A stretch of DNA of 64,000 nt from an uncultured Bacteroidales bacterium (GCA_900319405.1 ONOH01000008.1:1-64000); one strand, 5' to 3'. Shown: positions 1-9,241, numbered from the stretch's first letter. Notes: a model not told the origin generated them from the sequence alone. Numbers and translations are program-made.

Positions 1-226
1 TGTTCAAATCTTCTTCCGGCAGTTCGTAGCTGATGCCGATTTCTTCCAGGACGTGTTTCGAAAAATCCGGGGCATTGTCCTGGGCGAATTTAGCCTGGGT
101 GGCATTGACCTTGTCAATTTCCAGGATTTTCATCACCAGACGGGTGATCCATCTGCCCAAGACGCCTTTGAGGCCCAGCATCCCCTGCAGTTTTTCTGAA
201 CTGAGTACCTGTTCGTTCCCTTTCAT
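1..226 (-). CDS. Putative lysophospholipid acyltransferase / hemolysin-like protein (N-terminal fragment)
   Basis: The ATG at 226 opens a frame that runs off the left edge after 75 codons, so only the N-terminus is visible. It reads MKGNEQVLSSEKLQGMLGLK, followed by a basic amphipathic stretch and an acidic '..HVLEEIGISYELPEEDL'. I recall this type of lead-in segment from Bacteroidota proteins that pair an N-terminal domain with a PlsC-type or GNAT acyltransferase. The catalytic part lies outside the window, so the product name is an inference from resemblance. The gene follows the TonB-like gene by 21 nt and is probably the last visible gene of the asnS-udk-tonB-like run. Confidence 0.45.
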   Translation of the reverse strand, partial: MKGNEQVLSSEKLQGMLGLKGVLGRWITRLVMKILEIDKVNATQAKFAQDNAPDFSKHVLEEIGISYELPEEDLN

Positions 227-247
227 GACCACAAAGATAATAAAAAA

Positions 248-976
248 TTATTGAGCGATAAAAGAATACGTGATGGTACCCATCTGCCGGGCCGGGGCCG
301 ATGCCGATGCCGAGAATTTGGAAAGGCGGGCAGCGCGGACGGCGAAAGTCCTCAGACAGGAATCCGACGTGGACAATTTGTCATCTACTTTGGCGTTCAC
401 GACGTCTCCCCGGTTGTTGACGGTGATGATGACTGTCACCTCTCCGGCACCGTAGCAGCGGTAGGCGGGGATGGGTAGATGGGAGGCGTTGCGCCCGTCC
501 AGGCTCCAGGACAGGACGGAAGGACCGCTGTAGGGGCGGGGCTTCTCCCGGTCGGGAGTATCCTGCCTGTCGGGCTGGGCGGCGGCGAAGGCGTCGGAGT
601 CGTCCTCCCGCCGATTCTGTCCTTCCTTGAGCTCCCGGGCCAGGCGTTCCGCATCCTTGTACAGTTCTTCGGCATTGATGCCCTTGTCGTCCTTGAGGGT
701 GGACCGGTCCACCGCCACGTTGCGAAGTTCGCTGGAGCGGAGGGCCTGGGCGGTGGCCAAAAGGCGCTCCAGCTCCTCGGCCGCCTTCTCCTGCAACTGG
801 GCCTCCTGTTCCCGGCGCTCCTTCTCCTCCTGCTGGGTAAAGTCCAGGACAAAGCTGTTCTCGCGCTTTACCTCATAGCCAATCCGGACGGCCAGCAAAA
901 CGATAATCACCGCAAGATGGACGCTTACGGTGACATACAATCCTGCTTTCTGGTCCGGACTGAGCGGAATTCTCAT
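248..976 (-). CDS. TonB-like energy transducer domain protein
   Basis: A 242-residue protein with one N-terminal membrane helix (about residues 12-32). A long charged, Glu/Gln/Arg-rich central segment (35-140) is probably coiled coil spanning the periplasm. The C-terminal domain has the TonB-type pattern 'GAGEVTVIITVNNRGDV' near residues 175-190. TonB proteins carry proton-motive force from ExbB-ExbD to outer-membrane receptors. This gene is separate from the exbB/exbD operon at 3816-6147. Its ATG overlaps the udk stop by one base (TAATG), which implies translational coupling. TolA-like roles are also possible given the coiled coil. Confidence 0.7.
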   Translation of the reverse strand: MRIPLSPDQKAGLYVTVSVHLAVIIVLLAVRIGYEVKRENSFVLDFTQQEEKERREQEAQLQEKAAEELERLLATAQALRSSELRNVAVDRSTLKDDKGINAEELYKDAERLARELKEGQNRREDDSDAFAAAQPDRQDTPDREKPRPYSGPSVLSWSLDGRNASHLPIPAYRCYGAGEVTVIITVNNRGDVVNAKVDDKLSTSDSCLRTFAVRAARLSKFSASASAPARQMGTITYSFIAQ

Positions 977-1608
977 TACTTGTGGCGCTTGTTTTTCTTT
1001 TGCTTCAGGGCCTGTTCCACCGTGGTGGTAAGGATGTCAATGGCCACCTTGTTGTGACCGCCCTGAGGGACGATGATATCGGCATAGCGCTTGGAGGGCT
1101 CGATGAACTGCAGGTACATCGGCTTCACCGTGTCGCAATAGTGCTCGATGGCGGTCTCGATGGTACGGCCCCGTTCGGCGATGTCCCTGACGATGATGCG
1201 CATCAGGCGGTCGTCGTCATCGGCATCCACGAAAATTTTAATGTTCATCTGATCCCGGAGTTCCTTGCAGGTGAAGATGAGGATACCCTCTACGATGATT
1301 ACCTCGGCCGGTTCCACCGTTACGGTTTCCGTGGTGGAGCGGGAGCAGGTGATGTAGGAATATACCGGCTGCTGGATGGTTTTCCCGCCTTTGAGCTCCC
1401 GGATTTGCTGGCACATCAACTTCCAGTCGATGGCATCGGGGTGGTCGAAGTTGATATTCTTCCGCTCTTCCACGGGGACGTGGCTGGAATCCTTGTAGTA
1501 GGAATCCTGGGGGATGACCACTACGCGGCCCTGCAGCTGGTTGACAATAGCTTTGACAACCGTGGTTTTACCTGAGCCGGAACCACCGGCGATACCGATT
1601 ACTAGCAT
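976..1608 (-). CDS. udk: Uridine kinase
   Basis: A 210-residue kinase that phosphorylates uridine and cytidine to UMP and CMP in the pyrimidine salvage pathway. The P-loop GGSGSGKTT is at residues 8-16. The substrate-binding 'DSYYKD' follows near residue 37, then 'NFDHPDAIDW' and the Walker-B-like 'VIIVEGIL'. Length is normal for the family. The start is ATG at 1608, just downstream of a 27-bp interspersed repeat that fills the gap after asnS. The stop overlaps the next gene's start. Confidence 0.95.
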   Translation of the reverse strand: MLVIGIAGGSGSGKTTVVKAIVNQLQGRVVVIPQDSYYKDSSHVPVEERKNINFDHPDAIDWKLMCQQIRELKGGKTIQQPVYSYITCSRSTTETVTVEPAEVIIVEGILIFTCKELRDQMNIKIFVDADDDDRLMRIIVRDIAERGRTIETAIEHYCDTVKPMYLQFIEPSKRYADIIVPQGGHNKVAIDILTTTVEQALKQKKNKRHK

Positions 1609-1613
1609 ATACT

Positions 1614-1640
1614 TGTCGTTCTGAGTGTAGCGAAGAATCT
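1614..1640. repeat. 27-bp interspersed repeat, copy 1 (asnS/udk junction)
   Basis: The plus strand reads TGTCGTTCTGAG...GAAGAATCT. It is a divergent member of the family also found at 12499, 23453, 54877 and (inverted) 55051. It fills almost the whole asnS-udk gap, and its end supplies part of the asnS stop codon (TAG, followed by ATTCTTCGC on the minus strand). Confidence 0.75.
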
Positions 1641-3042
1641 AGAACTCTGCGTTTTTGGGTGTTCTCGGGAAAGGAATGACATCCCGGATGTTGGCCATAC
1701 CGGTAACAAAAAGGAGCAGCCTTTCAAATCCGAGGCCGAATCCGCTGTGCGGAACGCTGCCGTAACGGCGGGTGTCGATGTACCATTCCAGATTCTTGCG
1801 GGACATCCCCAGCTGTTCGATGCGCTCTTCCAGTTTTTCCAGGGAGGCTTCCCGCTCGCTGCCGCCGATGATTTCCCCAATCTTCGGGAAGAGGACATCC
1901 ATTCCGCGGACAGTACGGCCGTCCTCGTTCTGCTTCATATAGAAAGCCTTGATGTCCTTGGGGAAGTCTATCAGAATGACCGGCTTGCCAAAGTGCGTCT
2001 CTACCAGATAACGCTCGTGTTCGCTCTGGAAATCCGTCCCCCAGTGCACCGGATACTCGAACTTGACGCCCTGGGCGATGGCCTTCTCCAGGATTTCCAC
2101 CGCCTGGGTGTACGTGACCCTCTGGAAGGGAATGCCCAGCACGCCCTGCATACGGGCGATAAGGCCTTCGTCGTATTTGTCGTTGAGGAATTTCAAATCG
2201 TCCATACAGTTGTCCAGAGCATACTGGACCAGATATTTGACGAATTCCTCGGCTAGATCCATATTGTCCTGAATGTCGTAGAAGGCCATTTCGGGCTCAA
2301 TCATCCAGAATTCGGCCAGGTGGCGCGGCGTGTTGGAATTCTCTGCGCGGAAGGTGGGACCGAAGGTGTAGATTTCACCCACGGCGGTGGCGCCCAGTTC
2401 TCCTTCCAGCTGACCGGAAACGGTAAGGGAAGTCTTCTTGCCGAAGAAGTCCTTGGAGAAGTCCACGTTCCCCTTCTTGTCCAGGGGGATGTTCTTGAGG
2501 TCCATCGTGGTTACCTGGAACATATCTCCTGCACCCTCGGCATCAGATTCGGTGATAAGGGGAGTGTGCAGGTACACGAATCCCTTCTCGTTGAAGAACT
2601 TGTGGATGGCGAAGGCCATTGCGTTGCGGATGCGGAGGATGGCTCCGAAAGTGTTCGTCCTCGGGCGCATATGGGCTACGCTGCGGAGGTATTCCAGGGT
2701 AGTGTCCTTTTTCTGGAGCGGGAAACGCATAGGGTCGCAGTCTCCCAGGACCTCTATTTCGCTGGCCTGGATTTCTACGGCCTGTCCGCTTCCCATAGAC
2801 TTTACCAGCTGCCCTTTCACGGAGAGGGAAGCGCCGGTAGTGATGCGTTTGAGGAGCTCTTCGTCGAAGAGCTCCGCATTGGCAACAATCTGAATATTAT
2901 GGATGGTGGAACCGTCGTTAAGGGCGATGAATTTTACCTGTTTGTTGCCTCTCTTGGTACGTACCCAGCCTTTGGCCAGCACTTCAACGCCCGGCTCCGA
3001 GGCAAGCAGAGCCTTGATCTTGGTTCTTTTCAGAGTTTCCAT
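1639..3042 (-). CDS. asnS: Asparaginyl-tRNA synthetase
   Basis: A 467-residue class IIb synthetase that charges tRNA-Asn with asparagine. The N-terminal OB-fold anticodon-binding domain covers about residues 1-120 ('[24 protein letters not shown]'-like segment). Class II motif 2 is '[20 protein letters not shown]' and motif 3 is '[15 protein letters not shown]' near the C-terminus. The Asn-type ending '[10 protein letters not shown]' is present. Length is normal. A TATATTTG box at 3066-3073 precedes the ATG. The 5' end overlaps the previous gene's 3' end by 13 nt. The stop codon lies in an interspersed repeat. Confidence 0.96.
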   Translation of the reverse strand: METLKRTKIKALLASEPGVEVLAKGWVRTKRGNKQVKFIALNDGSTIHNIQIVANAELFDEELLKRITTGASLSVKGQLVKSMGSGQAVEIQASEIEVLGDCDPMRFPLQKKDTTLEYLRSVAHMRPRTNTFGAILRIRNAMAFAIHKFFNEKGFVYLHTPLITESDAEGAGDMFQVTTMDLKNIPLDKKGNVDFSKDFFGKKTSLTVSGQLEGELGATAVGEIYTFGPTFRAENSNTPRHLAEFWMIEPEMAFYDIQDNMDLAEEFVKYLVQYALDNCMDDLKFLNDKYDEGLIARMQGVLGIPFQRVTYTQAVEILEKAIAQGVKFEYPVHWGTDFQSEHERYLVETHFGKPVILIDFPKDIKAFYMKQNEDGRTVRGMDVLFPKIGEIIGGSEREASLEKLEERIEQLGMSRKNLEWYIDTRRYGSVPHSGFGLGFERLLLFVTGMANIRDVIPFPRTPKNAEF

Positions 3043-3566
3043 TTCTTGCTATACTTCAAATTATGCAAATATAACATTTCTTCCCCAAATCGGCAACCCT
3101 TCTGAGGCAACAAAGCCAGATACTCTTGCGCACGGGGGGAACGGGACAGCAGAAAGCGCTCACGGAGCCGGCTTTTGATGACGCTGGCGGCCCGTGCGCA
3201 GCTGAGTCCGGCCAGCCTGGCAGAAAGGTCGTTGGTGAGTCCGGCCGTTCCGTGGCTGAAGATCAGGACCTCGATGGGCCTAATGTTTTTAAAGTCAAGA
3301 CTCAGCCTGTCCAGGACCCCGTCCATTTCCTGGTTCATCCTTTCCTGCAGATAGCCTCTTTTGTTTGGACCACCCAGAATTTCCCGCAGCTTCTCCAGAC
3401 ATTTCTCCCGTCGGTATTCGTCGGTGAAATGCATCTCCTCCATCAGGAACCATTCCGCGGCAAAAATGCAGAGCAAGACCACTTCTTCGTTGATCCGTTG
3501 TTTCTGGTAGTGACGTGCGGCTACCGCCGCCACAGGCCTCAGGCCGGGTTTTTCTCTCGATTTCAT
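3030..3566 (-). CDS. Small HTH-like protein of unknown function
   Basis: 178 residues from the ATG at 3566; a longer frame opens upstream, but the TATCTTTG box at 3597-3604 favours this start. I do not recognise a named family. The N-terminal half is helical and charged. The segment around residues 115-165 ('..[30 protein letters not shown]') looks like a LuxR or sigma region-4 type helix-turn-helix, a form common at the ends of Bacteroidota regulators. A DNA-binding role is inference only. The 3' end overlaps the asnS start, so the asnS promoter lies inside this gene. Confidence 0.6.
   Translation of the reverse strand: MKSREKPGLRPVAAVAARHYQKQRINEEVVLLCIFAAEWFLMEEMHFTDEYRREKCLEKLREILGGPNKRGYLQERMNQEMDGVLDRLSLDFKNIRPIEVLIFSHGTAGLTNDLSARLAGLSCARAASVIKSRLRERFLLSRSPRAQEYLALLPQKGCRFGEEMLYLHNLKYSKKWKL
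3066..3073 (-). promoter_or_regulatory. Bacteroidota -7 promoter box for asnS
   Basis: The minus strand reads TATATTTG (consensus TAnnTTTG), 23 nt before the asnS ATG. It lies within the coding end of the upstream gene. Confidence 0.5.
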
Positions 3567-3596
3567 AGTTCTGAAAATTAGTGATAGTTTGCGCGG

Positions 3597-3604
3597 CAAA
3601 GATA
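3597..3604 (-). promoter_or_regulatory. -7 promoter box for the HTH-like gene
   Basis: The minus strand reads TATCTTTG, a perfect match to TAnnTTTG, 30 nt before the ATG at 3566. The rest of 3605-3762 is an A/T-rich spacer with a small CCAGA/TCTGG hairpin near 3625 and no gene that I can see. Confidence 0.55.
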
Positions 3605-3762
3605 GACTTTGGAGAAAGAACCAGAAAATCTGGAGGCGGCTTTTTCTTTTCATGTTAAATGCCTGAATAACTGGCATATACGTATTTTTACCTGTGCGAT
3701 TATTTCATCTGGATGTCCTGGAGAGGCCTGGGCTTGCTTTTCCTTGAAAAATAATCAACAAC

Positions 3763-3793
3763 AAAAAAGGCAACCTGCGGGAGGCTGCCTTTT
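3763..3793 (-). terminator. Rho-independent terminator of the exbB-exbD operon
   Basis: Arms AAAAGGCA (3765-3772) and TGCCTTTT (3786-3793) pair, with an inner CCT/AGG. On the minus strand they are followed by a run of six T, 23 nt after the last exbD stop. Confidence 0.85.
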
Positions 3794-3815
3794 CATTATA
3801 GTAGAATGTGATTCC

Positions 3816-4289
3816 TTAGTCTTGGGCCGGCTTGCGGGCGGCGTACATAATCTTAAGGGCGGAGCAGCGACGCAGCTCCTGTTTCACATCAGAGACGATA
3901 CCCATACGGACGTCCTGGTCCACGCGGAGGTTGACGGTCATCAGGGACCGTTCGGCCTCGCTCATGGCATCGCGCTCTGCGGCGATGAAGTCACGGATGT
4001 CGGCTACTGTCTTGAAAGAGTCGTTGAGCTGGATACGGGCATCGGTACCGTACATGGCCTGATACTGCAGGGTAGGGCTGCCGATGTTGATATTGGCGCT
4101 CAAGTCTTTTCTCTCCAGTTTGGCAACCTCGGATGCGGCTGGCATGGTCACTTTGACCTTCTGCTCGGTTTCACGCATCTGGGTGGTCACCATAAAGAAG
4201 AACAGGAGCATGAACACGATATCAGACAGGGAGTTGGATGATGCCTGAGGGACTTCCTTCTTGTTGCTGGAACTTCCAAATTTTGACAT
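3816..4289 (-). CDS. exbD: ExbD/TolR-family biopolymer transport protein (second copy)
   Basis: 157 residues: a short cytoplasmic N-terminus, one membrane helix (about 21-42) with the proton-path aspartate in 'SLSDIVFMLLFFFMVTT', then a periplasmic ExbD domain. With ExbB it forms the inner-membrane motor that uses proton-motive force to energise TonB. The operon has two exbD genes in tandem 15 nt apart, an arrangement common in Bacteroidota where the two may form mixed dimers. It is the last gene of the operon and is followed by a strong terminator. Confidence 0.88.
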   Translation of the reverse strand: MSKFGSSSNKKEVPQASSNSLSDIVFMLLFFFMVTTQMRETEQKVKVTMPAASEVAKLERKDLSANINIGSPTLQYQAMYGTDARIQLNDSFKTVADIRDFIAAERDAMSEAERSLMTVNLRVDQDVRMGIVSDVKQELRRCSALKIMYAARKPAQD

Positions 4290-4304
4290 AATTCTTACCT
4301 CCTA

Positions 4305-4871
4305 TTACTTTTTACCGGTGTCCTTAGGCTCGGCCTCGGAGATGTTCTGAGGAACGGCCTTCTTTACAATTTCCTGCTCAGCTTCTGTGAGACGGGAGAA
4401 CTTCTTGCCGAAGTTGGCTCTGGAGAAGTCGTCGCGGAGTTCGTTCACGGCCTTTACCAGTTCGTTCTGTACTGCAATGTAGGCCTGGTAGGATGTACCA
4501 CGGTCGTTCTGCAGGGAGATAACGCCCTTGGAGACCATATAGGTCTTTCCTTCGATTTCCTTGGCTTCCTTTTCGGGAAGGTTGGGATCGTTGGAGGGGT
4601 TGGTGAGGAACTCTTTGATCTTTTCTTTCAAGTACGAGATGTCCATGGCTTCGCTACCGGCAAACAGCTTATCGGCAGAATTGATTCTGACGATGATGAT
4701 GTTACGGCGGTTAACCTTCTGATCCTGGGCTTGTTTCTCGTCCGGAATCGGGGGAAGGCGGCGCTGCAGACCCGACTGATCTCCCATGGTTGTCGTCATC
4801 AGGAAGTAGCACAGGAGCAGGAATGCAATGTCAGCCGTGGAACCGATTGCTGCAAAATTTCTTCTTGCCAT
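4305..4871 (-). CDS. exbD: ExbD/TolR-family biopolymer transport protein (first copy)
   Basis: 188 residues with the membrane helix 'ADIAFLLLCYFLMTTTM' (about 13-30), whose Asp is the expected proton-coupling residue. The periplasmic domain is longer than in the neighbouring copy, carrying an insert around residues 80-130 that contains 'NPSNDPNLPEKEAKEIEGKT'. The C-terminus is rich in Lys and Glu. It starts 8 nt after the preceding membrane gene. Its role is in the ExbB-ExbD motor; differences from the second copy suggest non-identical partners. Confidence 0.87.
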   Translation of the reverse strand: MARRNFAAIGSTADIAFLLLCYFLMTTTMGDQSGLQRRLPPIPDEKQAQDQKVNRRNIIIVRINSADKLFAGSEAMDISYLKEKIKEFLTNPSNDPNLPEKEAKEIEGKTYMVSKGVISLQNDRGTSYQAYIAVQNELVKAVNELRDDFSRANFGKKFSRLTEAEQEIVKKAVPQNISEAEPKDTGKK

Positions 4872-4879
4872 GGTTTACT

Positions 4880-5329
4880 TTACTTTTTGTTGCGGATGGT
4901 CATCAAAACTTCACCTACGATGATGGACAGGATGGCTGCGCCACCGACGATGTAGGCCATGTTGAGGATGGTGTCGGTCATCTTAAGCTCGGAAGCGGTG
5001 GGGAGCTTGGGACCGGTGTAGCCCACAGCGGGGGCGCCGGAGGCAAGCAGGTAGCAGATGCCGAAAAGGACAGCTGCACCCAATGCCGCAATTCCGATCT
5101 TGATGAGGCCCTTGGGATTTGTGGTGGCCGTGATGTACAGGCCCAAGCAAATCACAGAAGCAAGTGCGATGCCCAGAACGATATAGGCCCAGTAGAGGAG
5201 CAAATTCGTTGCGGCGCCGTCATTGGCCTCGAATCCCTTAATTGAACCCCAGACCAGCACGCAGATGCTCAGGATCAAAAGGACCCAAAGAACAATCTTG
5301 ATAAATTTAGCGTATTTCTGGTTTTCCAT
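4880..5329 (-). CDS. Small multi-span membrane protein of the ExbB/ExbD operon
   Basis: 149 residues with about four predicted membrane segments (roughly 11-30, 43-65, 75-97 and 120-142) and no enzymatic motif. I do not know an assigned function. Proteins of this size and position, between exbB and exbD, occur in Bacteroidota operons, and the position implies a motor accessory or assembly role; that is inference. It follows exbB by 26 nt and precedes exbD by 8 nt. Confidence 0.75.
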   Translation of the reverse strand: MENQKYAKFIKIVLWVLLILSICVLVWGSIKGFEANDGAATNLLLYWAYIVLGIALASVICLGLYITATTNPKGLIKIGIAALGAAVLFGICYLLASGAPAVGYTGPKLPTASELKMTDTILNMAYIVGGAAILSIIVGEVLMTIRNKK

Positions 5330-5355
5330 TTTTAACAGGAATTAAAGGGGGTTAC

Positions 5356-6147
5356 TTATTTCTTGTTGTTGAATTTGACCATCGTGTCCACGAAGCGGAT
5401 GGAAGAGTCTTCCATATCGATGGACAAGGAGTCGATCTTGGCGATGATATAGTTGTAGAAGATCTGGAGAATCATAGCGACGATGAGACCGCCCACGGTG
5501 GTGATGAGAGCGACCTTCATACCGCCGGCCACAACGTTCGGGGAAATGTCACCGGCAGCCTGGATGGCGTCGAAGGCCTGAATCATACCGATAACGGTAC
5601 CAAGGAATCCGAGGGACGGGGCGATGGAGATGAACAGGCCGATCCAGCTGAGGCCGTTCTCCATCAGGCTCATCTGAACGCCGCCATAGGAAACGATGGT
5701 CTTTTCAACCACGTCGATACCCTGGTCTGCGCGGAGGAGACCCTGATAGAAGATGCTGGCCACGGGGCCACGGGTTTCGCGGCATACCTTCTTGGCTTCT
5801 TCGATGCCACCCTTTGCCAGAGCAGCCTCTACATTTTCGAGGAGCTTGGTGGTGTTGGTCTTGGAGAAGGCCAGATAAAGAATACGCTCGATGGCCAGGG
5901 CCATACCGATGATCAGACAGATGATGATCAGGGACATAAAGCCTGCACCACCTTCGATGAACTTGGTCTTGAGAGCCTGATGGAGGGGAACTTCTTCACC
6001 GGAACCGGCGAAAAGGTCCACAACCTCATCGGCTTCTTCGGCCAGTTCCTGAGCGGCAGGAGCGGCGCCCTCATCCTGGGCGGAAGCAATGTTTGCAGTG
6101 AAGGTCACAAGACCGGCGACTGCCAAAAACATGAAAAACTTTTTCAT
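5356..6147 (-). CDS. exbB: MotA/TolQ/ExbB proton channel family protein
   Basis: 263 residues from the ATG at 6147, chosen because it gives a clean signal-like N-terminus (MKKFFMFLAVAGLVTF..ASAQ); an upstream extension in the same frame looks non-coding. Three further hydrophobic helices follow (about 60-85, 160-185 and 205-230). The conserved ExbB pattern 'LGFLGTVIGMIQAF' lies near residue 175, followed by 'ALITTVGGLIVA'. It forms the pentameric channel of the motor. It is the first gene of the exbB-membrane protein-exbD-exbD operon. Confidence 0.9.
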   Translation of the reverse strand: MKKFFMFLAVAGLVTFTANIASAQDEGAAPAAQELAEEADEVVDLFAGSGEEVPLHQALKTKFIEGGAGFMSLIIICLIIGMALAIERILYLAFSKTNTTKLLENVEAALAKGGIEEAKKVCRETRGPVASIFYQGLLRADQGIDVVEKTIVSYGGVQMSLMENGLSWIGLFISIAPSLGFLGTVIGMIQAFDAIQAAGDISPNVVAGGMKVALITTVGGLIVAMILQIFYNYIIAKIDSLSIDMEDSSIRFVDTMVKFNNKK

Positions 6148-6246
6148 AATCGTTTTTGTGTTGTTAGTTATAAGTTGAATTAGTTTAATAAAAAAATTTC
6201 TCTTTTGGTCGTGCAATTTAGGAATAAAAATCCAATTTGCCAAAGA

Positions 6247-7265
6247 TTATTTCGTTATTTCTCCGCAAAGGTTCTTTTCCAGCATCGTTTTTACCCACTG
6301 GTTCTGCTCGTTACGGCCCATCAGGGAGAAGAGTTTTCCCAGGGCGGCTTCGGTGGTGATATCGCTTCCGGAAAGCACTCCTGCGCGCTTGAGCATGGCA
6401 CCGGTGGCATACAGGTCCATATTCACGGTGCCCGATTTGCACTGGGTCACATTCAGTAAAATCTTCCCCATTTCGCCGGCTTCCCGCACAATGTCCAGGA
6501 ACCAGTCCCGGGAAGGGGCGTTGCCGGAACCGTAGGTTTCCAGGATGCAGGCCCGGGTCAGGGGGTCGGAAACGACCGACCGCATCACCTGCGGGGTCAT
6601 TCCGGGATGAACTTTCAAGATGGAAACGCGGGTGTCCAGGTGGGTCTGGACCCTCAGCTGGGCATCCCAGTAGACGGGTTTGCGGATGAGCTCCGTGTTG
6701 TAGCGGATCTGGATGCCGGCCTCTGCCAGGGGCGGGCAGTTGGGAGAGGCGAAGGCGTTGAAGGCCTCGGCACTGTATTTGGTGGAGCGGTTGCCACGCA
6801 GGAGCCGGGAGTCGAAAAAGATGCAGACCTCCGGCACGCGCGCATGCCCCTCATGATCCCTGGCGGCGGCGATTTCCACGGCCGATATCAGGTTCTCCTT
6901 CCCGTGCCGATGGGAAGCTGGCTTCCCGTAAACACCACGGGCTTGGTGAGCCCCTCCAGCATAAAACTGAGCGTGGAGGCGCTGTAGGCCATCGTGTCGG
7001 TGCCGTGCAGGACGACAAAGCCGTCGTAATCGTCGTAGCGGTCCCGGATAATTTCGGCCAGAGAAATCCAGAGGGAGGGTTCCACGTCCGAAGAGTCAAT
7101 CAGGGGCGCGAAGGTGTGCGAGTCTATCCGGACATCGAATTTGTTCAGTTCCGGGACTTCTTCCATAATCTGGCTGAAGTCGAAGGGCTTGAGGGTCCCG
7201 TCCATCGGATCTTCCTTCATTCCGATGGTGCCTCCCGTGTAGATGATAAGGATGGATGCGGTCAT
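6247..7265 (-). pseudogene. ansA: Type I L-asparaginase, frameshifted
   Basis: Two adjoining frames together make one asparaginase. The first (7265-6888) has 'YTGGTIGM' with the catalytic Thr and 'LHGTDTMAYSAS' with the Thr-Asp pair, then ends at a TGA just after 'GSQLPIGTG'. The second frame resumes with 'ENLISAVEIAAARD' and contains 'PEVCIFFDSRLLRGNRSTK', ending at 6247. Family members carry about four more residues plus a short loop at the junction, so a deletion of roughly 13 nt explains the break. The start overlaps the tatD stop (ATGA). It is either a recent pseudogene or an assembly error; intact, it would deamidate asparagine to aspartate. Confidence 0.8.
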
Positions 7266-8032
7266 ATTCCGAACAATGTTTCAGCGTTATGGGTGGTTAT
7301 CGTTTCAATCTCGCGGAGGGAAAGGCCCTTCACCTCGGCCACTTTGGTGGCGATGGAGGGGAGGTAGGCGCTCTCGTTCCGGCGGCCGCGATAGGGAACC
7401 GGGGCGATATAGGGAGCGTCGGTTTCCAGCAGGATCCCCTCCGTGGGGATGCGTTCCAGGGTTTTGGCCAGCGTGGCGTTCTTGAAGGTGACCACCCCGC
7501 CGATGCCCACGGAGAACCGGGCATGGCGGTTGGCCCTTTCGTAGACTTCGTAGCTGGCCGTAAAACAGTGCAGATTGCCCCTCAAATGCAGGTGCCGGCA
7601 ATCCGAAAGCACCTCAAAAAAATCTTCCCAGGCATCCCGCAGGTGGATATTGACCGGAAGGTCCAGCCGGGCGGCCAGCTCCAGCTGCTGCCTCAGCACT
7701 TCTTTCTGCAGCGTGTCGAACTGCTTCCCCTCGTGATAATCGAGGCCGATTTCGCCGATGGCGACGACTTTCCGGGCCGCAACGGTTTCCGCGACCAGGT
7801 CCAGCTCTTCCTGCCAGTTGTCTTCCGTGACGGAACCGGGATACAGGCCCGCCATCTGGAAAAGGACGCCGGGGTGGCGGTCTCCGATTTCCCACATGGC
7901 CGGCCTTTCACGGGAGTCCACATCGGCCTGGATCATTTTCCCCACGCCGGCCGACAGGGCCCTCTGGACGGCCTGTTCCGCATCCGGGAGCAGCCACTCG
8001 TCGTAGAAATGCGTATGCGTATCCACAAACAT
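7262..8032 (-). CDS. tatD: TatD family metal-dependent hydrolase / DNase
   Basis: 256 residues with the TIM-barrel metal ligands of the family: 'DTHTHFYD' at residues 4-11, 'GEIGLDYHEG' near residue 97, a His in 'NIHLRDAW', 'HCFTAS' and 'LETDAPYIAP'. TatD enzymes are magnesium-dependent 3'-5' exonucleases; some act as D-aminoacyl-tRNA deacylases. The stop overlaps the asparaginase start by 4 nt. A TATATTTG box ends 5 nt before the ATG, so the transcript may be leaderless. Confidence 0.9.
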   Translation of the reverse strand: MFVDTHTHFYDEWLLPDAEQAVQRALSAGVGKMIQADVDSRERPAMWEIGDRHPGVLFQMAGLYPGSVTEDNWQEELDLVAETVAARKVVAIGEIGLDYHEGKQFDTLQKEVLRQQLELAARLDLPVNIHLRDAWEDFFEVLSDCRHLHLRGNLHCFTASYEVYERANRHARFSVGIGGVVTFKNATLAKTLERIPTEGILLETDAPYIAPVPYRGRRNESAYLPSIATKVAEVKGLSLREIETITTHNAETLFGI

Positions 8033-8037
8033 AAACG

Positions 8038-8045
8038 CAAATATA
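8038..8045 (-). promoter_or_regulatory. -7 promoter box for tatD
   Basis: The minus strand reads TATATTTG, ending 5 nt before the tatD ATG. Confidence 0.5.
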
Positions 8046-8062
8046 CATATTTTTTCCCGGAT

Positions 8063-9217
8063 TCAACGCCGTTCCAGGGCACAGCAGCGCCGAAGCAGGT
8101 CCGTGGTCAGGAATCCATCCGCTTCCAGAAGGCCTGCCAGTTCCAGTATCCGGGGATAGGGAAGGTCCAGGAGCGAGGACAGTTCTTCGGGAGTGATTCC
8201 CCGGTGCCGATACACGGCCATTCCCAGCCGCACGGCTTCCGGCACGGCGGGGTACCGGCGTTCCAGGGAACTTCGGAACCCTTCCGGACCGCTGACCCAG
8301 GAAGTGCCCGCCCATCGCACCGGCGCCCCCAGTCCCAGCCGGGCGGCGAGGTCCTCCGGGGTGGTGATGATCAAGGCCATGTTCTCGCGGATGAGGGAGT
8401 TGCAGCCGGCGCTGCGGATATCGTCGGCCCGGCCGGGGAGGGCGTAAACCTCCCGGTCGTAGCCGCAGGCGTATTTGGCCGTCATCAGGGAACCGCCCTT
8501 GGTTTTGGACTCCACCACAATCACGGCCCGGACCAGCGCGGCGATGATCCGGTTGCGCCGGATGAAATTCAGCGCCAGCGGAGCGTTGCCCATCGGATAG
8601 TCGGTCACCAGGGCGCAGCGCGGGGTGCGTACCATCTCCATGGCCAGCGGCTCGTGCTGCCAGGGGTAAACGGAATCGATGCCCGTCGCCATCACTCCGA
8701 TGGTGGGAAGGCCGCATTCCAGAGCTGTCCGGTGGGCGATTCCGTCGGCTCCGAGGGCGAGGCCGCTCACGATGCAGGGTTTTACCGGAGCGTCGGCCAG
8801 TCCCTGCACCAGTTTCCGGCACCAGTCCTTTCCGTACGGACTGATGTCCCGCGTCCCCACCACCCCGACGAGGGGATGCAGTTGGAAAATCTCGGCCGGG
8901 GAAGAGCTTCCGTTCATGTACAGTCCCAGCGGCGGGTCCGGAATCTCGCGGAGCGCGTCCGGATACTCCGGGTCGGAAAGACCCAGGAAACGGAAGCCTT
9001 TTTCCGTCACGCTTTTGATTTCCGCGGCCGCCCAGTCCAGGGTGGATGCATTCAGCTGAGCAGCCAGTTCCGGATATCCGGGCAGGCAGGGTTTCTCTCC
9101 GGAAAAGACCGCCGCGGCCGATCCGGCGGCTTCCATCAGGGAGAGGGCCAGGCGGGGATGGTAGCCAAAAATTTTGTTCAGCGCGCACAGCGCCACGTTT
9201 TCGTCATCGTTAATCAT
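8063..9217 (-). CDS. dprA: DNA-processing protein DprA
   Basis: 384 residues from the ATG at 9217; the upstream extension runs through a terminator and is not coding. The Rossmann core includes 'VGTRDISPYGKDW', 'VSGLALGADGIAH', 'ATGIDSVYP', 'FIRRNRIIAAL', 'GGSLMTAKYA' and 'VYALPGRADD'. The C-terminal winged helix follows. DprA loads RecA on incoming single-stranded DNA during natural transformation and also occurs in non-competent species. The imperfect box TATCTTGG ends 4 nt before the ATG. A terminator separates it from queA. Confidence 0.93.
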   Translation of the reverse strand: MINDDENVALCALNKIFGYHPRLALSLMEAAGSAAAVFSGEKPCLPGYPELAAQLNASTLDWAAAEIKSVTEKGFRFLGLSDPEYPDALREIPDPPLGLYMNGSSSPAEIFQLHPLVGVVGTRDISPYGKDWCRKLVQGLADAPVKPCIVSGLALGADGIAHRTALECGLPTIGVMATGIDSVYPWQHEPLAMEMVRTPRCALVTDYPMGNAPLALNFIRRNRIIAALVRAVIVVESKTKGGSLMTAKYACGYDREVYALPGRADDIRSAGCNSLIRENMALIITTPEDLAARLGLGAPVRWAGTSWVSGPEGFRSSLERRYPAVPEAVRLGMAVYRHRGITPEELSSLLDLPYPRILELAGLLEADGFLTTDLLRRCCALERR

Positions 9218-9241
9218 GCCGCCAAGATACGGCGGAAAAAC

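Noticed and set aside
6247..7265. Programmed ribosomal frameshift in the asparaginase
   Set aside because: No slippery heptamer or following structure is evident, and the junction lacks residues that family members have, which fits a deletion.
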